The notes below the pieces were generated by a model, which saw only the letters and a program-made list of their open reading frames with translations, was not told the origin of the DNA and did no database searches. Of a DNA stretch of 64,000 bases, positions 54,473 through 64,000 are shown piece by piece. The stretch comes from Globodera rostochiensis (lineage: Eukaryota; Nematoda; Chromadorea; Rhabditida; Heteroderidae), in the NCBI GenBank assembly GCA_018350325.1, contig JAEVLN010000011.1, positions 1,236,449 to 1,300,448 of the forward strand, written 5' to 3'. A program made the translations under genes and the position numbers. Each line of letters begins with the position of its first letter. Position 1 is the stretch's first letter.

Positions 54473-54641
54473 GAAAAAGCGATTCGGGGGCGTGGAATGC
54501 GAATTTGATGTCCGTTCCGACCAATTCCGAACCCCGGACCCGAATTCGAACATTTTTTACAATGCAAAATCTTCCAAAAGTTCAGCCAGAAATTATTCAA
54601 AAAGCATGAATTCGATCGTTACTTGCGTTTTCGTTGTAATC

Positions 54642-55081
54642 TAGGGCTGCGATTCGTACTTGAATGGCAAGTACAGTGCTTGAAAATGGACCCTCGTACT
54701 TAAAAATTAAAAATGTGCTTATTTTCAAGAATGTACTTGAATCGCCGACCCCCTCCCTTCCCGTGTAAAGCAGAATTCGCAAAAAAAAATTTTTTTTTAA
54801 AAAATTAAAATCTCAAATTTTTAAAATTTGTTCGCATTTTCTTAAAATGTTAATAGTAGAAAATTTCCCGACGGTGCCTATCGGCGTCGACGTCGGACCC
54901 ACCTACAACAAAATCCAAGGCTAAATACGGTGCCGGTCTAGGGTAGACCAAAAATTGACCCCAAGTTGGTTTTGGAGAAAATTTTTTTGAGTGTACTTGG
55001 ATTTCGTAAAATTGGCCCATTATGTACTTGAAAATCAACATGCTTGTACTTGGGAATTGACTTTACCCGATCGCAGCCCTG
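54642..55081. mobile_element. hAT-type MITE, TSD TTGTAATC
   Basis: TAGGGCTGCGATTCG and inverse CGATCGCAGCCCTG ends with an exact duplication TTGTAATC (54634-54641, 55082-55089). It is closely related to 38421-38845 in inverse orientation. It carries a variant hairpin on the minus strand near 54862-54890. Confidence 0.85.
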
Positions 55082-55089
55082 TTGTAATC

Positions 55090-55550
55090 TTTGTGCTTTT
55101 TTAATTGTGTTGCAACTTACATGGAATTTGAAAACATTTAACTTATGGAAGTTGTACAAGCAGCCCCCATGTTAAAGTTTTTGTTGTTTTGCTTGGTTTT
55201 ATTTCTTTTGTTGACGCTACATTTGAAAAAAAGTAGTATAAACTGAAAATGCCACTTTTTATAAACCTAACTTAGGCCTAAGCCACCCTGGGTTGGGGTT
55301 CGTTAGGCCTAAGCCTAAGCTTAAGTTAGCCTAAGCCTAGCTTAGACCAAGCTTAAGCTTAGCCTAAGACGTTGAGGGGATTCGAGACACATTTGGCTGT
55401 GGGGGGATTCGGGGGGGGGGGATTCAGACAGGAAACGGAAAAAAGCAAAAAAAGTATTCAAATGCGATTAGAAGCTTAAAAAGATGCAAAAATTCTAAAA
55501 TCTATTCGGAATGTACTTTTATTTTACAGATAACATTTTGCGTTTCAAAA
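55090..55550. other. Gene-free stretch
   Basis: Includes CCTAAGCCACCCTGG and CTTAAGCTTAGCC repeats near 55265-55365, related to the repeat at 50704, and a G-run near 55400. Confidence 0.4.
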
Positions 55551-55555
55551 AATTT

Positions 55556-55790
55556 GGTTGGGACGGTAGTGGCCGGGACGGTAGTGGCCCGGGACGGTAG
55601 TGGCCCGGGACGGTAGTGGCGGGACGGTAGTGGCGGGACGGTAGTGGCGGGACGGTAGTGGCGGGACGGTAGTGGCCGGGACGGTAGTTGCGGGACGGTA
55701 GTGGCCGGGACGGTAGTGGCGGGACGGTAGTGGCCGGGACGGTAGTGGCGGGACGGTAGTGGCCGGGACGGTAGTGGCGGGACGGTAGAG
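55556..55790. repeat. About 16 copies of GGGACGGTAGTGGC(C)
   Basis: Mixed 14- and 15-bp units, often with GGCC in place of GGC. The minus-strand ORFs reading PATTVP repeats are artefacts. Confidence 0.95.
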
Positions 55791-56570
55791 GCCCGCTTCG
55801 TAAATCCGGGCTCTACCAAGTATTTTAATGAAAACCAGAGAAAAATGGATGAACATTACGCCAAATATTCAAAATCAGTGAAATTATCAAAAAGCCTCAA
55901 AAAACCTCATCAAACTCTAAAAAGGCACAAAATGAGGCTAAACCCTCAGATTTGGCTACTCTGATTTTGTGGTTTATGAAAATACTTAGAAATGTAACAT
56001 TTAATGCAGATTTTTGTTTAATTGTTCATCAAAAATGCAGTAAAATTGAATTTTTATGCTATTTAACAGTTTCAGAGATGCCTAACAAAAGAAAATGTCT
56101 TCCTTTATGTTGAAATTGAATTAAGGGTGCCATCAAATTCCGGCTAAATACTCCAGTAAAAAAAAGAAGCAAGAATCTGATGATTTGTTCTGGCCAATTT
56201 TGAATCCAGAGAATTTATTAACAGTATTAAGAAGTCTTTTTTAGGTTTTAAATAGGGTTGTTCACGGTCGGTTTTAAACCGGTACCCCCGGTTTTCGGTT
56301 AGGCCGGTTTTGCGACCCCCAGTTTTCGGTTTCGGTTTTTGGCCGACACCCGGTTAACCGAAAACCGAAACCGGTTTTTAACAAACAATAGGGGGGGGCT
56401 CCTGTACCTTTCAACACAGGACATTTCAACACTGGACATTTCAACACTGATTTCAACACTGGACATTTCAACACTGGACATTTCAACACTGATTTTAAAT
56501 TTTAAAAATAAATTGATAGTGCCAAATTCAAAAATACCTAGTTATAATTAAATAAAGGCTTATTAATTAA

Positions 56571-57370
56571 TCAGTCTTGCTGAGCTAAATGATACGAAAT
56601 CGTTCTAAGGTAACGAAGTGCGTCTTCGCCAGCCCTCTGGTCAAATTCTGCAAAAATCTGCTGAAGATTATGGTCCAGCGCCACATAAACGCTCTTCCTT
56701 TTTAGTCCTCTCCCTCTCACGCCATGCGCTGGTGCATTTCGATAATCCGTGACAATGATTTCCCAGTGATGAAACTCTTTCACCATTTGACTGACAAATT
56801 TGCTAAATAGCGGCTTAGGATCAAGGAGAGAGCCCCAAATTCGATGCCAGCCTTCTAAAGAATTGTTGCTTCTTGAAAGCCCTTCCTGAAGACGTTCAGT
56901 AACATTCCAGAACTAAGGGAACAATTGATTCAAACTCAATATAACAATTTTCAATGCCTCAATTGGAAACAAGGCATTGCGATGTTGCAAATTTTCGTGC
57001 TCAATCCATGCACGAATCCAACCATCACATCCATTCCCATACACTCCTCCCTGCTCGCCAGGAAAAATTTGCGGGTGAGCGACAACATATGACGGGCCGA
57101 TGTATGTCAAAACAAAATATTTTAACAACCTGTTACGGTATCCAAAAATGTAATGCTTACGCGAATGCAGCGCCAATATTCAACATTATCGGTTATTGCC
57201 GAGTTTCTTTCAAACCGGTATTCAAACCCGTCTCGTGACAAGAGTGTGCCACCTTTGGTTGATTTTTGTTCGATGAATTGAACCACTTCTTCACCCCCAA
57301 TGTCACTCTCATCGGAAGGACTATTTGATGAATCTAATTGGCCCTCTTCGGGAGAACTCCAGCGATGCAT
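56571..57370 (-). pseudogene. FLYWCH-MULE transposase, internally deleted
   Basis: The first segment (57370-57161) holds a FLYWCH zinc-finger start (GGTLLSRDGFEYRFERN, EYWRCIR). The second (57129-56958) ends QHRNALFPIE. The third (56912-56571) begins FWNVTERLQEGLSRSNNSLE and contains GWHRIWGSLL and LRYLRTISYHL before the stop. R-SNNS-x-E-G-W-H is the typical MULE segment following the catalytic domain. The DDE catalytic region between FLYWCH and this part is missing. The second intron appears to have a GC donor (GAG/GCATTG). Non-autonomous and dead. Confidence 0.65.
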
Positions 57371-57686
57371 ATATTATTAGGAAAATATGCCAATTTAAGG
57401 AAAGTGAGAATAATCGGACGAGAGTGAGGCGATTCCGATATTCATATGATCGCAACTCAACCTTATCAGTTAGCAGAACCAAATTGACTCCTGACCCATC
57501 ATGCTACTCAAACATTGGTTCAGTAAGCAAATGTAGTTTGTGCACTTAGGTATTTTTATTTGACCATTTCAATGTCAACAATAACAAGGACCATTTAAAT
57601 ATTTTCGAATTTCTCAAATTTCTTATCACATAGCATTTAGCTCAGCAAGACTGATTAATTAATAAGCCTTTATTTAATTATAACTA

Positions 57687-58297
57687 GGGCCGCTAATTAT
57701 ATGGAAATCCATATTTTTTTTGCGCACTCGGAACAGCGTAAAAATAACACAAATGATGTTTTTAACTTTGGTTGGAGCTTCTAGAGCCCATTTTACAATC
57801 CATATTTTCCATATTTTTCCATATTTCACGATTTTTATCCATATTCCATATTTTTTCCATATTTCGCCATTTTTCAAAAAATTCCTTAACAAAAATGCAA
57901 TAAAAACGAAAAATACACCCCTAAGGATCGACTTTTTCAAAATTTTCAAAAATTTACACCCCTAAAAATTGACTCATTCAAAATTTTCAAAAAATGCACC
58001 CCTAAAAATTGACTTTTTCGTGACTAAAATTCTGCCACCAGAAAATTGAAAATATTTAAAATTCTGCTTAATTTCAAAAATTTCTATGAAATGCCTTTAA
58101 TTTGCATATAAAAATTTTTATTGCTCTTATTACTTCTATTAGGCAATTTTGCCCATTTTTTGCAATATTTGAAAATTTTTTATCCATATTTCGTCCATAT
58201 TTTGCAATTTTTGTCCATATTTGGTCCATATTTTGCAATTTTTCATCCATATTTTTGGCCATATTTCGAGATTTTTTATCCATATAATTAGCGGCCC
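57687..58297. mobile_element. Inverted-repeat element with 12-bp target duplication, nested in the MULE
   Basis: GGGCCGCTAATTATATGG and its exact inverse are the ends of a 611-bp unit, flanked by TAATTATAACTA at 57675-57686 and 58298-58309. The MULE's other terminal repeat (56525-56560, inverted) preserves the uninterrupted target, proving the insertion. The interior iterates TTTTCCATATTT and TCCATATTTCG. It has no convincing ORF. Confidence 0.85.
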
Positions 58298-58538
58298 TAA
58301 TTATAACTAGGTATTTTTGAATTTGGCACTATCAATTTATTTTTAAAATTTAAATTCAGTGTTGAAATGTCCAGTGTTGAAATGTCCAGTGTTGAAATCA
58401 GTGTTGAAATGTCCAGTGTTGAAATGTCCTGTGTTGAAATGTCGGGTCACCATAGGGGGGACCCTTTTGATTTTCAATCGTAATTTTTGCAACCAATTTT
58501 TTAACACGAGTTTTATTTAAAAAAATTTCTCAACATTT

Positions 58539-60648
58539 TTAATCAATTTGCTGTTGCAGAAGTACATTTTCTTCAATTTCTTCTTTGTTGTCTAATTCAT
58601 CATCAACTGGCTCAACACTTGGCGCAAGCATTGTCTTCTTTAAACTGGCTTTAATAAGCATCAAATTTTCCGCCATTTTCGCGCCTAGCCTAAATAAATA
58701 TGGTGATACCGTAAGGCAATAATTTTGTACCTGTTCCTTAACGTGTTTGCATAAAGGAGCCCTGCCATTGAAAATGTTCTCTCACTGCTTACAGAAGTGG
58801 CAGGAACTGACAAAAAACGTTTGGCCCCCACAGCAATCAAAGGAAAACGAAATTTGTTATTGCTCCACCATTCAAAAACATTTTCATCCCTTCCCAGTCG
58901 AATAATTCCATGCCGGAAAAGATTGAATTCGGCCTGAATAACAAATCATTAATTTTTAAACAATTTCAATCGTTACTTTGTAAGCAGATTTTAATTCTCT
59001 CTGTGAATCCGTTGATTTTTGGGAGAGAGCCGATGGCGATCTAACATCACGCGCCCACAAATCAATATCCATCGAATCTTCGTCCAAGGGATCAATTCCG
59101 ACCTCAGCAAACTCCTGATCATCAAATTCTGCAGTACTTGCTCCGGCAACTGTTGTTGTACTGACACTGTCTTTTTCTTAGATTAATCTGATGCAAATAC
59201 AAATCAATTAAATTTTCAAATTCACCTCTGATAATTAAATGAATGAATTCGTCTTCCAAAATTTCCCATTCAAAGCCAAGTAAAAAATTTTCATCAAATG
59301 CGAATCGGGGATCAACCAACATGGAGAGTCTCAATATTTTGTTTGATTCAATTGCCGCCAAACGAACTTGCAAATTTTCTGCCAAATTTTCTGAAATCAT
59401 TTGGACATCCGCATTCCGGCAACGCCTTTCTCGCAAAAATAACAAAATCTTTTTTGCAGTCGGAATATACGCTGAAGCTGTGGACTGCTCTTGCGATAGC
59501 TTAATTTTTATGTTTTCAAAACAAAATTCGAAAAGAAACCCAGGGCAAGCCTTCAACTTCTTGAAATTTTTTAAGGAGAACCACGAGATTTGATCGGTGG
59601 GTTCCGCCCACCCATTTTCTCACTTTTGCTATCAAGTTGGTAATGCGACTATTGCATCGCAAAGCATCCCGAACTGAGAGATGGTACATATGCGCCGAAC
59701 ATTGAAAACTAATTTTTAATGAACATAAATAATATAATTAGATAAAATACCTATCAATGCCCAATAGGCGACAAGATTTTTGCATATTCCGCGCGTCGTC
59801 CCGTACGCATGCCACAATTGAACCAATGCTTAGTCCATTTTCAACGAGAAAATTTTCAATCAGTCTGGCAATTTCCTCGCCAGTGTGTTCTGACAAAATT
59901 TCAATTGTTGCAATAACATTATCCATTCTTTGAAAATCGTCTGAGATTGTGTGTGTAGTCACACTAAACGGACTTATTTTTCAATTTTGAACAATGAATT
60001 TAGTACCTCAACAACGCTGGAAATTTGCTTGGCTTCATCCAGCCGTCGCTCGTGATGGAAAAGTTGTTCGAACCAATTTGTTTTACAATGTTGGTTCGTA
60101 TTTCGCCGGCCATGCGTGGTATCACACTCCGTGTGAAATGCAGACGCGAATAAATCTAATAAGGCCAAAAAATGATGAAATTATGCAATGTTCAAAATGC
60201 TATTTTACACACTTACTTTTAGACCCGGAAAAGCAAGTTTGACAAGTTCCTGTAAGTCTTTGTCGTCGAAAAAACAGGTCGAAACATTCTGTCGCACCAT
60301 GATTCTGACCAGCTGTTCATCCAATTTATTTTGTAAATCCGCTTCAGCGTTTTTCTGAGCCCAGACTGATGTTAACTTAGGAGTCTGAAATTGATTCATT
60401 TAGGTTAAGAAATTAGGCTTAACCATTTCAGTATTTTCCGATTCAAATAATTTGAGCGCATCCTCATGATTTTTAGTCTTCAGATGATTAATCATATTTG
60501 ATGTTGATCGGTCTTTGGGTGTCATCAATAACTCACCACATTTTAGGCATTTTCTCTTTGTTTCGGTTATATGGTTGAAGCATGAACAAACAACACAATT
60601 ACTATCGCAATTTTTGGTGTAAAAGTCAAATAAATTTAGTTCGTGCAA
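58539..60648 (-). CDS. hAT transposase, nine inferred exons
   Basis: Exons: 60648-60424, 60384-60217, 60155-60007, 59972-59751, 59708-59558, 59499-59226, 59176-58977, 58933-58731 and 58689-58539. All junctions are GT/AG and all phases agree, giving about 580 residues. Domains: BED-type zinc finger (CLKCGELLMT, MINHLKTKNHED), RNase-H-like core with the first Asp in NFSITSDGWMKPSKF and a candidate second in CVRDDARNMQKSC, then CSAHMYHLSVRD, and the C-terminal hAT dimerisation motif (PATSVSSERTFSMAGLL). It cuts and pastes elements with matching termini. The first exon follows a TAATTCAG acceptor and starts at a non-ATG codon, so a 5' exon remains unidentified. I see no stop or frameshift, so it may be active. 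Confidence 0.88.
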
Positions 60649-60914
60649 ACTGAATTATTAATTAAAGAATCATTTTTTGGCAAAATGTCTAATACAATAT
60701 TTAATTTTCTCAACAAAATTCCCATAAAAATTCCATCATTAGGGGTGTATTTTTTTCGTTTTTACAACCGAAACCGGAAAACCGGTCCCCCCGGTTTTCG
60801 GTTAGGCCGGTTTTACGACCCCCGGTTTTCGGTTTCGGTTTTTGAGCCAAAAAAGCCGGTTTTCGGTTTCGGTTTCGGTTCGGTTAACCGACCGTGAACA
60901 ACCCTAGTTTTAAA

Positions 60915-61940
60915 CAAATGCTATTTTGGTACTATTACTGTAATTTGTTCAGTATCACAATGAACATCTATTGTGGAGCAAACAATTTCTAAAAATTTTT
61001 CAAATTTTAATTTTTTGCACAGAAAAATTGCTGAATTATTCAAAAAATTTATAACTTTGTTCAATTTGAGTGATCTTAATATTTTAGTGTTATAAAATTC
61101 AGAAAAATCAGGCGCAATTTTTTCAATGGCACGATTTTTTCCAAATTTGCCAATTCTTGTAAAGTTTCTCCCGGCGGCGCCTACCGGCGCCACCGGACTA
61201 CTCCCATCAAGAAGCTTCAGAAATTACTGTTTTTTTTTAAATTTTGGTTGGAAATCTCTTTAAAATTGAGTCAAAAATCTAGGCACCGCCGACCTACCCG
61301 TTCCCCAGAATACTAAAAAACTCGTTTCTTGAAACACAACAAAAATGCTTTAAAAACGGAAATAGCCCCAAAAATAAAAATGGCACGAATTCTTTACAAA
61401 AATTCCAACCTTTAAAAAGATGTAAGATGCGAGGCTCAATCAAAAGGCAATGATTAAAATCACAGAATTAAAAAAAATTTATATAAATTTAGTGTGGTTT
61501 CTTTACATAATTTTGTTTAAAAATATTCCATTTTGTCCTGTTCATGACAAATCTGTCTATATCGTGCACTGAATATTAAAACTCAATTTTGTTTTAGGCT
61601 ACAAAACATAAAGCGAGGGTTATAATAAATCAGTCATCAGATGCTCACAATATTTTCTTTCTCCAGCAGCCGTCATTTTATAATCGTTCCGTATAAAACC
61701 GTAAATTAATTAAAAATTTGAACAGCCACCCTATCTCGCGGCTCCAGGGATGGGCGCAATACCGGATTTCCGACTTTTTGAGAAGTTGGAATTTCGAGTT
61801 CCGAAATTTTTTGAGGTTGTCGGCGCTCATCCCGTTCCGCACTAGAATGTGAACCAAACGCATTCTACACAAATTCATTTGACTTTTTCATAACTTTTGG
61901 ATTAAAAAAAAGGGTTTTTATTTAATATATTTATGTTTTG
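60915..61940. other. Gene-free stretch with hairpin repeats
   Basis: Two minus-strand copies of the GATA-type hairpin repeat (61167-61196 with a GGTA loop, partial near 61283) and a CAGGGATGGGCGCAATACC micro-element relative (61747-61834). No ORF is supported. Confidence 0.45.
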
Positions 61941-61963
61941 AATTATTTAGGTTTCAACCAATA

Positions 61964-62521
61964 ATGTTTGGAGGATGGATGTCCCCCATCTCAATTTTCA
62001 TCGCGCTTCTTTCATTAATGCTGAGTGTGGAAGCGCAGCCCGATGATGATTTTAGGATTTACGTGAAACATCCATTTAAGTTCAAAAAATCTAATAGTCA
62101 GAGTAAAGAAATAGCGGGCGATGTGTTGACGGGAGTTGGTTTTGCAGTAACGTTTATCAGTGCGGTAGCTACCGGCCAACCCGTGGTGGTTATTGTGGGG
62201 GCTATAATAACCTATGCTGCTAAAGTACTCACGACTGAGGATGGTGATGATTCGTATGAAGAGTGTGAAGCAAAGCTCAAGGCTTGTCCGGCCCAGCGAG
62301 CCACTTGTGTTGCCAGAGAAGATTGGAAAGGTGCAAATATTTGTTGTGGCGACGGCTATGAATGGATATGCTATACCAACTGGAAGAAGGATGTAAGAAC
62401 ATTTTATGGCCTTTGGGGACAGTTTAAAACACTTTAATTAAAGTTCTTGATTTTTAAGTTTAAAGCTGCTATTTTTAATTCATTCTACTTATTATAGGTG
62501 GTGAATCGAAACCGGACCTGA
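61964..62521 (+). CDS. Secreted cysteine-rich protein
   Basis: Exon 1, 61964-62392, ends at a strong GTAAGA donor. Exon 2, 62498-62521, follows ATTATAG and adds eight codons (VVNRNRT, stop), giving 150 residues. If unspliced, the frame would stop at 62437 (157 residues). The N-terminus is a signal peptide (IFIALLSLMLSVEAQP). Then come a basic region (KHPFKFKKSNSQ), a hydrophobic Gly/Ala/Val-rich stretch (about residues 50-86, TGVGFAVTFISAVATG), and a C-terminal six-cysteine part (CEAKLKACPAQRATC, ICCGDGYEWICYTNW). A T-rich AG at 61941-61950 lies 13 bases upstream of ATG. No known family is recognised; the GYEW after a CC pair resembles the CC-x-x-DY pattern of the 22430-24476 gene only weakly. 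Confidence 0.72.
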
Positions 62522-62731
62522 ATACACCGGAGTTTTCCGGCTCCAGAATCCAGAGTTTTTGTCACTCCGGGATTTCCCGTTTATGCGAAATATCCTCGGG
62601 TATAAATTTCATAGTCTGGATCCAAATCCGGGAAATACTAATTTTGGAGTTATGATTTATACGAATAAACATCAGGAAGTGGGGTTGAAATTTTTTAAAT
62701 TAAAGAAAAAAGAACTTAAGTAATTAGGATT
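62522..62731. other. 3' flank of the secreted gene
   Basis: No ORF or repeat. Short TCCGG-containing words near 62530-62640 are degenerate. Confidence 0.35.
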
Positions 62732-63107
62732 ATGGCCAACCCCGGCCTCCCCGACATTGCCAACCCCGGCCTCCCCGACCCCCGACATGGCCAACCCCAG
62801 CCTCCTCGACCCCCCACATGGCCAACCCCGGCTCCCCGACCCTCGACATGGCCAACCCCGACCCCCGACATGCCCAACCCCGGCCTCCTCGACCCCCGAC
62901 ATGGCCAACCCCGGCCTCCCCGACCCCCGACATGGCCAACCCCAGCCTCCTCGACCCCCCACATGGCCAACCCCGGCTCCCCGACCCTCGACATGGCCAA
63001 CCCCGACCCCCGACATGCCCAACCCCGGCCTCCTCGACCCCCGACATGGCCAACCCCGGCCTCCCCGACCCCCGACATGGCCAACCCCGGCTCCCCGACC
63101 CCGAGAT
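62732..63107. repeat. Minisatellite, 24-30-bp ATGGCCAACCCCGGCCTCC units
   Basis: About 13 units of ATGGCCAACCCCGGC CTCCCCGACCCCCGAC, with a higher-order pattern of about 120 bp seen twice. Long ORFs on both strands are artefacts. The same repeat resumes at the window end (63890-64000). Confidence 0.93.
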
Positions 63108-63889
63108 CCGGGTTTTGAGAGTCGGGGGAGTCGGCGGTGCCGATAGGCGCAGCCGAGAAAATTTTGAATTTTCGACTCAATTTTTTAGAAAAATAGTTCA
63201 AAATTGCAGAATTTTGCCCTATTTTTTGTAAGAGGAGGGGCTGAAATTTAAATATAATTAAAGAATTAATATCTCAATGAAATCCTCCAAACCCAAAAAA
63301 TAGCTAATATGAGAAAGTTTTCTCGACCCGCCCCATCCCTGATACCTACCGGTATTTGACAAAACTTTTATTCAATATTATAATTGATCAATTTTTTGAC
63401 ATAAATAAGCATTTAACCGGTGTACGAAAATTTTTTAAACATTTTGTAATTTTTCATATTTTTTAAAAATATTTTTATAACAATACGATTCAGATCAAGT
63501 TTCACTTTTTTTTGCCCAGAAAAATTAAGTGAATATTTATTTATAAAACATAATAAGTGATGATCTTAATTATTTTAGTGTCATAAAGCAGAAAATTAGA
63601 GCAATTTTTTATTTAATATTTTAAAAATTTGAATATTCAAAATGTTATAGTAATTTATCGAACATTTAAAAAATTTCACTGATAACTTTTTTTATACAAA
63701 ATCGCCTTCTCTCTTAAGCTTTTTGAGGTTGATAATTGATTTTAAAAAATTATAGAAAATCCTAAAAATTTACAAACAAATGAAAAACACAAAAAAAATT
63801 TCAAAAAAAAAGAACTCATTCTTGCCAGTGATGACGCTGCTTAAATTTAAAAAATGCTAAAATTTTTATGAAAAAAATGAACAAAATTT
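63108..63889. other. Gene-free AT-rich stretch with one hairpin copy
   Basis: GATA-loop hairpin at 63130-63156 followed by TCAATTTTTTAGAAAAATAG. Beyond that, low-complexity AT-rich DNA. Confidence 0.4.
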
Positions 63890-64000
63890 TCTCCACTCCC
63901 AACCCCCGATCTCCGGCCCCGACAATTTGGTATTCCCCGACCCCGATTACATGGCCAATCCAGGCTTCCCCGACCCCCGATTTTCCCACCCCCGAGGGGT
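63890..64000. repeat. Continuation of the CCCCGACC minisatellite at the window edge
   Basis: Degenerate CCCAACCCCCGATC and CATGGCCAATCCAGGC units. It runs off the end. Confidence 0.7.

Larger units (their letters stand above)
56397..58451. mobile_element. Deleted MULE transposon nested in the hAT element, TSD ATAGGGGGG
   Basis: A 9-bp duplication ATAGGGGGG (56388-56396, 58452-58460) flanks inverted termini built of CAACACTGGACATTT tandem units (56409-56492 and 58358-58440). The inverted similarity continues inward to about 56586 and 57640. It carries fragments of a FLYWCH-MULE transposase on the minus strand and is itself interrupted at 57687-58297. The uninterrupted hAT sequence at 13930-13990 (CCCCCCTATGG) confirms the insertion point. 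Confidence 0.82.
56245..60914. mobile_element. Autonomous hAT transposon with 8-bp target duplication GTTTTAAA
   Basis: The element proper is 56253-60906. The ends TAGGGTTGTTCACGGTCGG and its inverse are flanked by GTTTTAAA at 56245-56252 and 60907-60914. Subterminal DNA iterates CCGGTTTTCGGTTAGGCCGG. It carries a nine-exon transposase on the minus strand and, in its 3' flank, a nested deleted MULE (56397-58451). It is the likely source of activity for the related MITE at 13283-14099. Confidence 0.92.

Noticed and set aside
55502..55856. ORFs reading PATTVP repeats
   Set aside because: Artefact of the GGGACGGTAGTGGC array.
62672..63231. ORFs of 107-161 codons on both strands
   Set aside because: Artefact of the GC-rich minisatellite.

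Overview
This window reads as nuclear DNA of a nematode. It is AT-rich, with introns mostly 40-60 bp long bounded by GT and T-rich AG. A T-rich AG lies 0 to 13 bp upstream of the ATG of every secreted-protein gene whose start is visible, as expected for spliced-leader trans-splicing. It carries hAT, Mutator-like, Tc1/mariner-like and Maverick/Polinton DNA. It is not prokaryotic: there are no operons or long gene-sized ORFs, and most long ORFs are artefacts of tandem repeats. The species cannot be fixed from sequence alone; the set of secreted cysteine-rich proteins would suit a parasitic nematode, but that is inference.

Host genes are few, small and multi-exon. A modular secreted cysteine-rich family occurs at 804-4033 (-), 6283-8644 (+) and 42587-43879 (+, truncated), with pseudogene exons at about 32.7 and 35.9 kb. 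Each module is one A exon plus one B exon with eight cysteines, often followed by a Thr/Pro mucin-like tail. A second secreted cysteine-rich pair lies in tandem at 22430-24476 (-) and 20438-21497 (-). A third secreted cysteine-rich gene is at 61964-62521 (+). Minor items are a broken RING-finger gene (9430-9785), a small single-pass membrane protein (10474-10847), a C2H2 zinc-finger exon present twice (34.0 and 37.2 kb), and a few orphan exons.

The rest is mobile DNA. At 11.2-19.9 kb are rearranged Maverick/Polinton pieces: protein-primed DNA polymerase B in two inverted, complementarily deleted copies, and a retroviral-type integrase in two complementary pieces. At 56253-60906 lies a hAT transposon with a nine-exon transposase whose splice phases all agree, flanked by an 8-bp target duplication. 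It contains a deleted FLYWCH-MULE transposon, which itself contains a third element. I recognise at least eleven further hAT-type elements by their 8-bp target duplications, from about 58 bp to 1.7 kb, several nested. Many share a hairpin with a GATA loop and a degenerate tRNA-like module. Other structures are MULE-like elements with tandem-repeat termini, a Tc1-type MITE, a 3.2-kb tandem duplication and numerous minisatellites.

The most notable observation is at 22924-23416. A 493-bp inverted-repeat transposon with a 3-bp target duplication sits inside a coding exon of a secreted-protein gene. Its terminal repeats supply a GT donor and an AG acceptor whose use keeps the reading frame, so the transposon appears to have become an intron.
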